Source of the DNA: JAQWCH01 sp050952725
Lineage (GTDB): Bacteria > Bacillota_I > Bacilli_A > RFN20 > CAG-826
Direction of reading: 5' to 3'
Assembly: GCA_050952725.1 (NCBI GenBank)
Contig: JBMNLN010000001.1
Coordinates: 1,240,001 to 1,304,000, forward strand
DNA: 64,000 nucleotides
Program-made: the position numbers and the translations under genes
The notes under the pieces: generated by a model
What the model was told of the DNA's origin: nothing
What the model saw: the letters and a program-made list of their open reading frames with translations, nothing else
Database searches by the model: none
Shown here: piece by piece, positions 8,527 through 17,107 of the stretch
How the letters are laid out: every line of letters begins with the position of its first letter
Position numbering within the stretch: position 1 is the stretch's first letter

Positions 8527-9723
8527 ATGAATTCCAAGCAAATCTCAACTGAAGTCATCAAAGAAACCAAAGCGATGGTCGAGAAATTTGGCCCGCGAAT
8601 TGCCGGAACGAAAGCGGCACTAGCGGCAGCTGATGAGCTTTATGAGGATGCCAAAAACTATAGCGATGAAGCCCATCAGGAAGATTTCTTTGTCCATAAG
8701 GGGGCATTCCTAGGCTGGATTAATGTCCTTGTCATCGCCTATATCGCGGGTTTGGTCTTATTTATTTTTGACCTCGCCTGGGTCAATATCATCCTGATGG
8801 TTTTAAGTGTCATCATCCTGTATTTACAATTTATTCGTTACCTACCGATTATCGACTTTTTGTTTCCCCGGAGACGAGCGCGGAATGTCTATGGAGTCAT
8901 TGAACCCAAAGGCGAAGTAAAACAGCAAGTAATCATCAGCGGACATCACGATAGCGCCTATATCTTCAACTTCTTAGTCCATCAACCCCAACTTTATAAC
9001 TTGCGCGTCACTGGCTCGATTATCTTCGTCATCTTGAGTTTAGTCTTGGGGATTGTCAACACCGTGGTCAAGATTGAACTGCTCAAATGGATTTCCGTGG
9101 GGATTATCGCTCTTGGGCTCGTATTAATCGGGCAAATGTGGTTCTTCCGCAGTCGCAAAGGCACTCCAGGGGCCGGCGATAATATGGCTTCGACCCAAAT
9201 CGCTTTTCAATTAGGGAAATACTTCTACAACTTAAAAGGCAGCGAGAAAGAATTACAAAATACGCGGCTGATCTTTGCTTCATTTGATGCGGAGGAAGAA
9301 GGTTTACGCGGGGCGCGCGCTTTTGTGAAGAAACATCGAGATAAATTATTAAAAACTAAGACTTATGTCCTCAATATCGAATGTTTATACGATGAAGATG
9401 CCCTCTTCTTCTTAACCAGTGATATCAACAACACCGTCAAGTTAAGCGATGATTTAGCCGCGACTTTAATCGCAATTGGCGAAGAACACGAAATCAAACT
9501 GACCAAGAAACCAATCGCCGTCTTAACCGGTGGGACCGACTCGGGAGAATTTGGCAAAATCGGGGTGGAAGCCACTACGATAATGGGGATGCCCTGGACC
9601 AATGATGTCCGTAGTCAAGACTACCACACCCCGAATGATACGGTTGATAAAGTCTCGAAAAAAGCCGTAGAGCATACGCTTGATATCTACCACGATTTCA
9701 TCGTCTATCTCGATAGTGAATAA
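8527..9723 (+). CDS. M28 family membrane metallopeptidase
   Basis: An aminopeptidase-type zinc enzyme of 398 residues. The metal and catalytic residues of family M28 are visible: HHD at 140-142, GAGDNMAS at 215-222, the catalytic EEE around 256-258 and a late His in DYHTPND near 370. Unusually, hydrophobic segments interrupt the fold, at about 63-82, 86-103, 162-182 and 187-205, so the protein is anchored in the membrane. It likely removes N-terminal residues from peptides. A strong AAGGAGG site lies 8 bases before the ATG. The 286 bases downstream contain no gene apart from the terminator of the next convergent operon. Confidence 0.86.
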   Translation: MNSKQISTEVIKETKAMVEKFGPRIAGTKAALAAADELYEDAKNYSDEAHQEDFFVHKGAFLGWINVLVIAYIAGLVLFIFDLAWVNIILMVLSVIILYLQFIRYLPIIDFLFPRRRARNVYGVIEPKGEVKQQVIISGHHDSAYIFNFLVHQPQLYNLRVTGSIIFVILSLVLGIVNTVVKIELLKWISVGIIALGLVLIGQMWFFRSRKGTPGAGDNMASTQIAFQLGKYFYNLKGSEKELQNTRLIFASFDAEEEGLRGARAFVKKHRDKLLKTKTYVLNIECLYDEDALFFLTSDINNTVKLSDDLAATLIAIGEEHEIKLTKKPIAVLTGGTDSGEFGKIGVEATTIMGMPWTNDVRSQDYHTPNDTVDKVSKKAVEHTLDIYHDFIVYLDSE

Positions 9724-9950
9724 ACATCATTGCCTTCTTGGCGAAGCTCGACGTATTTTTGATTGAGCTAAGTGCCGTTGTCCTTGGAATCATCAATAAT
9801 TCATAGAATACATCCCAACTGGCAATCTTTCCCTAACTTATTTTTTCATCTTTTGGTTTGAAGGATTTATGTGTTCTCCTAGTTGAATTTAGCGAAAACT
9901 GATGATGTGATTCCCCATCTTCGCATCCAGCAATTCATTGAGCAATTTAA

Positions 9951-9986
9951 GAAAAAAGCAATGGCAAGATCAGGCAATTGCTTTTC
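9951..9986 (-). terminator. Rho-independent terminator of the pst/pho/bPH2 operon
   Basis: On the minus strand a stem AAAGCAATtGCC / TTGCcATTGCTTT with a short loop is followed by a T-run. It lies 24 bases behind the stop of the last bPH2 gene. Confidence 0.7.
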
Positions 9987-10009
9987 GTTTTGGTTTTTGA
10001 AGTTCAAGG

Positions 10010-10576
10010 TTACTCGGTTTCTGTTACCGCGTTTTTATCGACTAATTCTTTAAATTTACGGTAGTTTTCATAGACATCGTAAATATTAGCAAAGACAAAT
10101 TTCGCTCCTTGCGAAGCATGGACGGGGGTGCTGGTAGTCCCAAAGGTAATCGAACCCGTGCCGCGTCGAAGCATCTGATCGACAAGCGAGACATTCACCG
10201 AGATATATTGCACCGCATGCAGGGGAATACTGGAATAATCAATGCCAAATAAGCCCTTTTGGATGATAAAACGCTTATTGGTCACCGTATAGAAGCGGTT
10301 GCGATGAGCGAGAGTTTGAAAAATTATGACAAGGAAAAAAATCAAGGCGATGCCTCCAAAGAAAAGAAGACGGAAAAGTCGCAGCATCCGCGTAAACTCT
10401 TCTGGAGGTTCGAGTTTTTCCATCCACATCGTAAACAAAAAGAAACCGCCAAAGAACAGGAAAACAAAGATTAAACCCAAAAGGGTAGTGATGACCATTT
10501 TCGCAAGATTGGGCTTTAAAGTATATAAGACTTCTTCATCTTGCATTAAGATCTTGGCAGTTTGATTGCGGTTCAT
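10010..10576 (-). CDS. bPH2 (DUF304/YdbS-like) membrane protein, second of a pair
   Basis: A protein of 188 residues with two transmembrane segments (about 28-50 and 72-92) followed by a bacterial pleckstrin-like bPH2 domain. The domain is recognised by NRFYTVTNKR and the downstream GTGSITFG pattern. It is clearly paralogous to the preceding gene (10627-11190). Proteins of this type (YdbS/YdbT) are membrane-bound and in some cases linked to antimicrobial resistance; the exact role here is unknown. AAGGAG lies before the ATG. It is the last gene of a minus-strand run that starts with pstS. Confidence 0.78.
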   Translation of the reverse strand: MNRNQTAKILMQDEEVLYTLKPNLAKMVITTLLGLIFVFLFFGGFFLFTMWMEKLEPPEEFTRMLRLFRLLFFGGIALIFFLVIIFQTLAHRNRFYTVTNKRFIIQKGLFGIDYSSIPLHAVQYISVNVSLVDQMLRRGTGSITFGTTSTPVHASQGAKFVFANIYDVYENYRKFKELVDKNAVTETE

Positions 10577-10626
10577 CCATTTTTCTCCTTGATTAATCGG
10601 GATTTATTATATCATAAACCGCTGGT

Positions 10627-11190
10627 TCATTTAGGGGATGATGCACTGCTTTGATCGACTAAACTTTTGAAATAGCGATAGTTTTCATAGACTTGATTGA
10701 GATTGGTAAACACAAATTTGGCACCTTGGGAGGGATTGACTGGTGTCGACATCGTGCCAAAGACAATCGTCCCCGTCCCTTGCCGTAAGATTTTATCAAC
10801 TACCGTTACGGAAACCGAGAGATATTGGACAGCGTTTAAGGGAATGCTTTGAAAGTCAATCCCAATCAATCCTCTTTGAATGATCAAGCGCTTATTGGTC
10901 ACCGTGTAAAAGCGATTGCGATAAGCGAGCAGTTGCAGGCCTAAAATCAAAAGAAAAAGCAAGCTGACGCCTCCGAACACGACCCCTTTAATCAATGGAT
11001 AGTTTGCGGTAAATTCTGTTGTCATTTCTTCGCCTGTTAATTCACCAAGGACGAAAAAAATCGTCAAAAACGCCATAAAAATAATGAAGATGAGAACATT
11101 GGTCAAGATTAATTTCCAAAAGTTAGGACGGTAAGTTCCTAAGACTTGTTCATCTTCCATTAAGATTTTCGATGTTTGATTTTTTTCCAT
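10627..11190 (-). CDS. bPH2 (DUF304/YdbS-like) membrane protein, first of a pair
   Basis: The 187-residue protein shares the layout and the motifs NRFYTVTNKR and RQGTGTIVFG with its neighbour at 10010-10576, so the two arose by tandem duplication. Two hydrophobic helices sit at about 25-48 and 70-92. The second ATG (11190) is preferred because the GGAGGG site is eight bases from it but only two from the first ATG. It lies 37 bases behind phoR and may be cotranscribed with the phosphate genes, an unusual companionship for which I have no functional explanation. Confidence 0.77.
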   Translation of the reverse strand: MEKNQTSKILMEDEQVLGTYRPNFWKLILTNVLIFIIFMAFLTIFFVLGELTGEEMTTEFTANYPLIKGVVFGGVSLLFLLILGLQLLAYRNRFYTVTNKRLIIQRGLIGIDFQSIPLNAVQYLSVSVTVVDKILRQGTGTIVFGTMSTPVNPSQGAKFVFTNLNQVYENYRYFKSLVDQSSASSPK

Positions 11191-11227
11191 AGGCATTCCC
11201 TCCTTTTTTTTGATTCAAAGCGACTAT

Positions 11228-12904
11228 TTAAAGATTGCCTTTTTTCATCTGTTTAAAATCAACGGTAATCCGCGTTCCTAGTCCCAAATAAGACACGAGG
11301 GTCAATTGATAGTCATAAATCTCGCAGATATGCTTGACAATCGCTAAACCTAAACCCGTGCCCCCTTGGGCTTTACTTCGGCCTTTATCCGCGCGGTAGA
11401 AGCGTTCAAATACGCGCGACTTATCTTCATCGGCAATCCCGATTCCCGTATCGCTGACAATCAGGCGTTTATTTTTTAAGCTGATATCGATTTTCCCATC
11501 ATCTTGATTGTATTTAATCGCATTATCGATTAAATTCCGGATGAGTTCATCGAGAAGTTTCTCTTCTCCCAAGATTTCCGTCTTTTCTAATTCCAAGGTC
11601 AAAGTCAGGTTTTTGCTCGCCATTCGTTCTTTGAGTGAATGGGTGATTTCCTGGATTAAAAGATCGAGTTCGACTCGTTCTTCTTTCTTTTGATATCCTT
11701 GCTCTAAGGCGGATAAATCGAGCATATCAATTAATATATTATTCATCCGTTGCGCCTCGTTTAAAGTCTTGAAGGAATATTCTTTAATCGCTGGTAAATC
11801 TTCGACGATGCCACTAGTGATCATCTGCTGATAGCCGATAATCGAGGTTAAAGGAGACTTTAATTCATGCGAAGCATTTTGAAAGAAATCCTTCTTCGTC
11901 TTGGCGATGTTCTCTTCGCTTGTCACATCTTCAAAGGTGATGATCACCCCGCCACTTAACCAAGAAGTATCAATCGTATTGATTAAACATTTGATCGCCT
12001 GGCCTTCACTGACATGGAGATATTGTTGGTTTTTCCGCGTTTTTAAAGCCTGAGCAATTAACTTTTGCAGTTCAAGATTGCGAATCATGCGCGTATAGTG
12101 TTTATTTAAAACTTCCGCTTCTTTGAGATGAAAAAAACCGTGCATCTGCTCATTGATCAAGATGATGTTGCCCTCTTGATCAAGGAGCGTCACCCCTTGG
12201 GTCAGCGTATTAAAAACAGTGGTAATCTCTTCGTTTTTTTCGCTGATCAATTTAATTTTCTCATTTAATTCCGCGGAGAAATCGGAGAGAATTTGCGGAA
12301 TATCATCTAAATCTGAGGTGGTTTTTACCTGATCATCGAGCAGATGGGCAAACTGATTGAGCGCGGCATTAATCGGGGCGAGACCTCTTTTGGCAAAAAA
12401 CATGATTAACAAGGTGGACATCGTCCCGATTAAGATAAAGGTAATCCCACCCCAAAGCAGTAAGGTTCGCATCGCGGCGGAAACTTTAAAAAAGGGAATG
12501 GCGATTAACAGATAATGATTATCATCCAAACCCGCGACATACATCATCATCTTTTGACTGCTGCTGCTATAACGGGTAAAGACTTGGCCTAACGCTTCTT
12601 TTTGCAGTTCGGGACGCTCAAGAAAATTTTCAGTCGCGTCGCCCCCGCTCAAATCTAAAAGCACCTCACCCTCCAAGGTGAGAATTGTTAAGTAGATTTC
12701 AGCGCTCGTCTTTTCAATCGCCCTCTCCGTCTCTTCTAGATTATTTCCATCAAAAACTGCCGAAGTAAAAGAGAGATAGTCTTTGGCCCGTTGTTCATAG
12801 GCGGCCTTATCGCTTTGATAATTGATCACCGAGGAGGTCAAAAGGGTCAAGACTAAAGCGAGAAAAACGATGAGGATATTGGTCAGGACCAGTTTCTTTT
12901 TCAT
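11228..12904 (-). CDS. phoR: PhoR-type sensor histidine kinase
   Basis: A membrane kinase of 558 residues. A helix lies near 8-25, an extracytoplasmic sensor region at about 30-145, a second helix at 147-170 and a PAS-like region at about 225-330. A HisKA domain follows with the phospho-acceptor His346 in NASHELKSP, and then a HATPase domain with NLIDNAIKYN, DTGIGI and GGTGLGLAI. The layout is that of PhoR, the phosphate-starvation kinase, and the position directly behind the response regulator in a pst operon supports this. Start and stop of the two genes are two bases apart. The sensor signal may be indirect through PhoU and the Pst transporter, as known for the family. Confidence 0.88.
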   Translation of the reverse strand: MKKKLVLTNILIVFLALVLTLLTSSVINYQSDKAAYEQRAKDYLSFTSAVFDGNNLEETERAIEKTSAEIYLTILTLEGEVLLDLSGGDATENFLERPELQKEALGQVFTRYSSSSQKMMMYVAGLDDNHYLLIAIPFFKVSAAMRTLLLWGGITFILIGTMSTLLIMFFAKRGLAPINAALNQFAHLLDDQVKTTSDLDDIPQILSDFSAELNEKIKLISEKNEEITTVFNTLTQGVTLLDQEGNIILINEQMHGFFHLKEAEVLNKHYTRMIRNLELQKLIAQALKTRKNQQYLHVSEGQAIKCLINTIDTSWLSGGVIITFEDVTSEENIAKTKKDFFQNASHELKSPLTSIIGYQQMITSGIVEDLPAIKEYSFKTLNEAQRMNNILIDMLDLSALEQGYQKKEERVELDLLIQEITHSLKERMASKNLTLTLELEKTEILGEEKLLDELIRNLIDNAIKYNQDDGKIDISLKNKRLIVSDTGIGIADEDKSRVFERFYRADKGRSKAQGGTGLGLAIVKHICEIYDYQLTLVSYLGLGTRITVDFKQMKKGNL

Positions 12905-12906
12905 AA

Positions 12907-13569
12907 CTAGATTTGATAACCGACGCCATAGACGGTTTTGATTAAAGTCCCATCATCACCGAGTTTATCGCGTAAGGATTTGATATGGACATCGAGAGTG
13001 CGGCTTTCAAAGGCTTGTTCGACTTTCCAGATAATCCCAAATAGTTGTTCACGGGTAATCACATTGGGGGAATGTTTCATTAAGGCGGCGAGAATATCGA
13101 ATTCCTTGTTGGTTAATTCGATGTTTTTCCCATCCTTGGTCACCTTGCGTTGTCTGCTATCTAAAGCAAGTGGGCCAACTTGTAAAACCGTCTTGGCATC
13201 AATTCGGCGCATCTTGGCATCGACTCTTGCCATTAACTCTAATAAATCAAAGGGTTTTTCGATATAATCATCGGCACCTAAATCGAGATTTTCCACCTTG
13301 TCGGTGATTAAATGTTTGGCGGAGATCACGATCACTTGAATTTCATCATTTAAGTAATCGGAGCGCACCTCTTTTAAAATCTCGCTTCCCGACATATCAG
13401 GCAGCATTAAATCCAGAAGGATGAGTTGGGGTTTTTCTTTTTTAAACGCCTGCAAAAAGGACTTCCCATCATAAAAGGTTTTGACTAGATAACCTTGTTT
13501 GGTTAGGGTTTTATTGATGATTAGCGCGATATCTTGATCATCTTCGACCGAATAGATTAATTTTTGCAT
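12907..13569 (-). CDS. phoP: PhoP/PhoB-type response regulator
   Basis: An OmpR/PhoB family regulator of 220 residues. The receiver domain has the phospho-acceptor Asp53 in LLDLMLPD and a conserved Lys85 in VISAK. The C-terminal winged helix begins near 125 and ends with KTVYGVGY, typical of this family. It lies between phoU and phoR on the same strand and is presumably phosphorylated by PhoR. A direct repeat of TTTACA upstream of pstS (18156-18183) has the form of a PhoP binding site, so it probably activates its own operon under phosphate limitation. Confidence 0.9.
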   Translation of the reverse strand: MQKLIYSVEDDQDIALIINKTLTKQGYLVKTFYDGKSFLQAFKKEKPQLILLDLMLPDMSGSEILKEVRSDYLNDEIQVIVISAKHLITDKVENLDLGADDYIEKPFDLLELMARVDAKMRRIDAKTVLQVGPLALDSRQRKVTKDGKNIELTNKEFDILAALMKHSPNVITREQLFGIIWKVEQAFESRTLDVHIKSLRDKLGDDGTLIKTVYGVGYQI

Positions 13570-13581
13570 TTGGCGTTCCCC

Positions 13582-14223
13582 CTACATAATCATCTTATCT
13601 TTATAATAACCGGACTTGATATAGACGACCCATTCGGCAATATTGACGGAATGGTCGGCGATTCGTTCTAAGTATTTGACGACTAAAGTCGTATAAATCG
13701 CAAATTGCAAATAGGAGGCATCCGCATCCTTCTTACTAGCTAAGGCATCGATGATTTCCATGTAGCGTTGATCGACGTAATCATCATCGGCGATCACTTC
13801 ATTGGCCAAGGTGACATCTTGATTGATATATGCTTGAATCGAGCGTCTAATCATCCCGGCGACAAAGTGGACGAGGGCGGCAATCTCTTCATTTTTATTA
13901 TCTTGATAGGGAGTGAGTTTTTGACTAAACCGCAGTAAATCCTCCGCGTGATCACCAATGCGCTCTAAGTCGGAAACTAGTTTTAAAATCCCCGTTACCT
14001 CTTTTAAATCGCGAGCGAATAAGCGCTGCTTTAACATGATATTCAGGCACATCTGCTCGATCATCCGTTCGTATTGATCGATTAAGTCGTCGTTGATCGC
14101 TTCAATTTTATGTTTACCTAGATAAAAATCCATCGCTTCGTTGATGTTGACCACGACCGCATCGCACATCTGTAAAAGCAAAGTATTGAGCGTTTCCATT
14201 TCATTATCGATATTGATCATCAA
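13582..14223 (-). CDS. phoU: PhoU, phosphate signalling regulator
   Basis: The 213-residue all-helical protein shows the two-fold repeated PhoU bundle, with a metal-binding-like DLERIGDHAED block in the first half and ERIADHSVNIAEW in the second. PhoU links the Pst transporter to the PhoR kinase and limits phosphate uptake. The ATG overlaps the stop of pstB by four bases (ATGA), which indicates translational coupling, and phoP follows after 12 bases. Confidence 0.92.
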   Translation of the reverse strand: MMINIDNEMETLNTLLLQMCDAVVVNINEAMDFYLGKHKIEAINDDLIDQYERMIEQMCLNIMLKQRLFARDLKEVTGILKLVSDLERIGDHAEDLLRFSQKLTPYQDNKNEEIAALVHFVAGMIRRSIQAYINQDVTLANEVIADDDYVDQRYMEIIDALASKKDADASYLQFAIYTTLVVKYLERIADHSVNIAEWVVYIKSGYYKDKMIM

Positions 14224-14969
14224 CCAAACCTCCCAGTGATATAATCTTCCGTGCGGGGATCGCGCGGATTAGTAAAAAGTTCTTCGGTCTTATTCATCTC
14301 GATCACTTCGCCTAAAAGAAAGAAGGCAGTGTAATCGGAGATGCGAGCCGCTTGTTGCATGTTGTGAGTAACTATAATAATAGTATAGTCCTTTTTTAAC
14401 TCGAGAATAAGTTTTTCAATCGTTTGAGTCGCAATCGGGTCTAAAGCCGAGGTCGGCTCATCGGTTAAGATCACTTCTGGTTCCATCGCGATGCAGCGGG
14501 CGATGCACAATCTTTGCTGTTGTCCCCCCGATAAACCCAAGGCAGAATCTTTTAACCGGCCTTTGACCTCTTCATAAAGTCCAGCTTTTTTTAGTGAGTC
14601 GATCACGATTTGATTGAGTTTTTCCTTGCTGCGAATCCCCGCGCACCGCGGACCATAGGCGACATTATCATAAATCGACATCGGGAAGGGATTGGGTTTT
14701 TGAAAGACCATTCCAACCCGGGTGCGTAAATCAACGGGGTTGAGCGCGTTGATATCCTCGCCTTCAAAGGTGATATCCCCGATGATTTTACAGCTCGGGA
14801 TTAAATCATTCATCTTGTTTAAACATCGTAAAAGTGTCGATTTCCCACAACCCGAAGGCCCGATAAAGGCGGTGACTTTGTTTTGATAAATATCGAGATT
14901 GACATGTTTTAAGGCATGGGTTTCTCCATAGAATAAATCGAGATTACGAATTTCAAAAATCGCTTTCAT
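14220..14969 (-). CDS. pstB: Phosphate ABC transporter ATPase
   Basis: The 249-residue ATPase has Walker A GPSGCGKST near 34-42, the Q-loop MVFQKPNPFPMSIYDN, the ABC signature LSGGQQQR near 146-153 and Walker B VILTDEPTSALDP. The KPNPFP Q-loop and the length are diagnostic for PstB. It energises phosphate import with the PstC/PstA channel encoded just upstream, and overlaps phoU by four bases. Confidence 0.95.
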   Translation of the reverse strand: MKAIFEIRNLDLFYGETHALKHVNLDIYQNKVTAFIGPSGCGKSTLLRCLNKMNDLIPSCKIIGDITFEGEDINALNPVDLRTRVGMVFQKPNPFPMSIYDNVAYGPRCAGIRSKEKLNQIVIDSLKKAGLYEEVKGRLKDSALGLSGGQQQRLCIARCIAMEPEVILTDEPTSALDPIATQTIEKLILELKKDYTIIIVTHNMQQAARISDYTAFFLLGEVIEMNKTEELFTNPRDPRTEDYITGRFG

Positions 14970-14974
14970 AACGA

Positions 14975-16174
14975 CTAGGCTCCTCTCTTCTTCGTGTAGA
15001 AATGCCAGGTGATCTTCACCAAGATTGAAAGCACAAACACGACCAGCAAAATAATCATCGAAATACTACAAGCGGCGGCAAAATTGGGCACTTCCGCTTG
15101 GGTTAACGACCAGATGTGCAAGGAAAGACTAGTCGAACCATCAAACATTCGCGGGAAGTCCTCAATCGAGGTCCCAAGCACAAACAACAAGGCGGCGGAT
15201 TCGCCGATAATTCTCCCGATTGCTAGTAACACCGCGGTTAAAAGACCGGGGAGAGCATTAGGTAACACCACCTTAAAAATCGTCTGCGTTTTCGAGGCTC
15301 CTAACGCTAATGAGGCGGCGACATAATCCGTAGGAACGACTTTAATCGCCTCGGCGGAGGTTTTGACAATCGTCGGTAAAAGCACAATTGTCATCGTTAA
15401 GGCTCCCGCAAGAATAGAATAACCCGTCTTCCCAGAAAAAGTCGCGACAAAAGGAATAAAGACAATCATTCCGACAAAACCAAAGATAATTGAAGGCACG
15501 CCACTTGTGGCGTCGATCATATTGCTAATCATCGTCTTAAACTTTCCCTCCTTGGCATATAAGGTCAAGTAGATGGCCGCGCCAATTCCTAAAGGGAGGG
15601 CTAAAATTAAGGTGACACCAATTAAATATAAGGTAGTCAATAGAGATCCGCGAATGCCGCCACCACTGCGAATCACATGGAGATAGGAGATTTCCACCGC
15701 CTGATCAAGGGCGAGGGCAAAGGCGGCAGCGCCATCACTTCGGGCCGCAAAGACATCGGTGTTTTCAATGCTTGTCCCCATCAGGACATCGAGATTTTCC
15801 CCGACTTTTGCCGCATAGAGGCCACTTCTGCCATTTAAGGTGAGAAAGTGAGAATTTAAGGAGAGATAACTAATTTGCACACAAGGAGTCCCTTCGACTG
15901 TTTGGCTATCTTTTAAACCCACCCCGTACTTTTTCGAGAAGTAAGTATCTTCAATCTGGGGATCATCATAGACCTTTGTCGTCGCACTGATCTTCACCAC
16001 ATTCAAGGTTTCTTTATAATCGGAAGTAATAAAATTCCAAGATAATTGTCGAAAGCCATTGCCAAAGATATAACCGATAATCCCACAGAGGAGAATTAAA
16101 CAAAAAAAGGCACTTAGATAAGTGGAGAGATTACCAAAAAAATCAAAGGTTCGCTGCTTCTTATACTTCTTCAT
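14975..16174 (-). CDS. pstA: Phosphate ABC transporter permease PstA with large extracytoplasmic insertion
   Basis: The C-terminal 220 residues are a normal PstA permease with the coupling-loop motif AASLALGASKTQT. The protein is 399 residues long, compared with about 280-300 for most PstA. The extra length is a segment of about 120 residues (about 50-172) between the first and second membrane helices, predicted to lie outside the membrane. It is rich in Thr, Ser and aromatic residues and contains no motif I recognise. The gene overlaps pstC by 14 bases and is followed by pstB after five. Confidence 0.9.
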   Translation of the reverse strand: MKKYKKQRTFDFFGNLSTYLSAFFCLILLCGIIGYIFGNGFRQLSWNFITSDYKETLNVVKISATTKVYDDPQIEDTYFSKKYGVGLKDSQTVEGTPCVQISYLSLNSHFLTLNGRSGLYAAKVGENLDVLMGTSIENTDVFAARSDGAAAFALALDQAVEISYLHVIRSGGGIRGSLLTTLYLIGVTLILALPLGIGAAIYLTLYAKEGKFKTMISNMIDATSGVPSIIFGFVGMIVFIPFVATFSGKTGYSILAGALTMTIVLLPTIVKTSAEAIKVVPTDYVAASLALGASKTQTIFKVVLPNALPGLLTAVLLAIGRIIGESAALLFVLGTSIEDFPRMFDGSTSLSLHIWSLTQAEVPNFAAACSISMIILLVVFVLSILVKITWHFYTKKRGA

Positions 16175-17072
16175 GACGACTGATCCGTTTCTTTAAAAGA
16201 TTTAATAGAGCATTTGAAACTAGAATAATCACGATTAAGACAATCCCCAAGGAAAAGCGAATATCGTAATTTAAGCCTGAGGATTCATGGATTCCCTGTA
16301 ACATCTTGCTAGTAATCGTTGAAGTGGGCGAAAAAAGGCCTAATGAAACACTGGTGGCCCCGCCACAGACCATCGAGACCGCGGTCGCTTCTCCTAAAGC
16401 TCTTCCCACCCCTAAGATCAAAGCGGCGATAATGCCCGATTTCGCCCCAAAGACGACCACTTTAAAGTTGGTTTGGGTCATCGTCGCCCCTAGGGCTAAC
16501 GAGGCATGAATCTGCTCTTCTCTGACCGCCCGCATCGAAGTAATCGCCAAGGTGGTAATCGTGGGGAGAATCATGATGACCAGCACTAAAATCACCGAAA
16601 GCGTCGATACGCCGCCCGCGGTTTGAAAACCAAAAAGCAAGGCCAAATCGCGCACGATGGGATTGATCACTCCCATCCCAAATAACCCAAAGATAATCGA
16701 AGGAACCGCGGCGAGTAATTCCACGACAATCTGAATCGCGTTTCCCAAGACTTTCGGGGCAATTCTTACGACAAAAAGGGCGGTCAAAACGCTAATTGGC
16801 AGGGCGATTAAAGCGGCGAAAAAAACGATGACCACCGTATTAATGGCAATCCCTAAAACCCCATAAACCCCCTGGATATAATTTAAGGAAAAGAGAAAGG
16901 AGATCAGGTTAGCTCTAACCCCATCTCCATAAGGAACTAAGAATGGTCTTGTTCCCTTAACGACAATAATTCCGACAATTAAGACAATTGATAACGAACA
17001 GAGAATCGTGAGAATTAAGAACAGCGTATGAACGAGATTGTCGGTAATTAACTTTCTCTTAGCGACCAGCAT
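16161..17072 (-). CDS. pstC: Phosphate ABC transporter permease PstC
   Basis: A 303-residue permease with six membrane helices and the conserved coupling region HASLALGATMTQT and AVPSIIFGLFGM. It pairs with PstA as the phosphate channel. The gene begins 35 bases behind the pstS stop and overlaps pstA by 14 bases. The first extracytoplasmic loop contains a short extra segment but the length is otherwise usual. Confidence 0.93.
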   Translation of the reverse strand: MLVAKRKLITDNLVHTLFLILTILCSLSIVLIVGIIVVKGTRPFLVPYGDGVRANLISFLFSLNYIQGVYGVLGIAINTVVIVFFAALIALPISVLTALFVVRIAPKVLGNAIQIVVELLAAVPSIIFGLFGMGVINPIVRDLALLFGFQTAGGVSTLSVILVLVIMILPTITTLAITSMRAVREEQIHASLALGATMTQTNFKVVVFGAKSGIIAALILGVGRALGEATAVSMVCGGATSVSLGLFSPTSTITSKMLQGIHESSGLNYDIRFSLGIVLIVIILVSNALLNLLKKRISRHEEV

Positions 17073-17107
17073 AAATTACATATCTAAGTATAAGAAAGAT
17101 TGATAAT

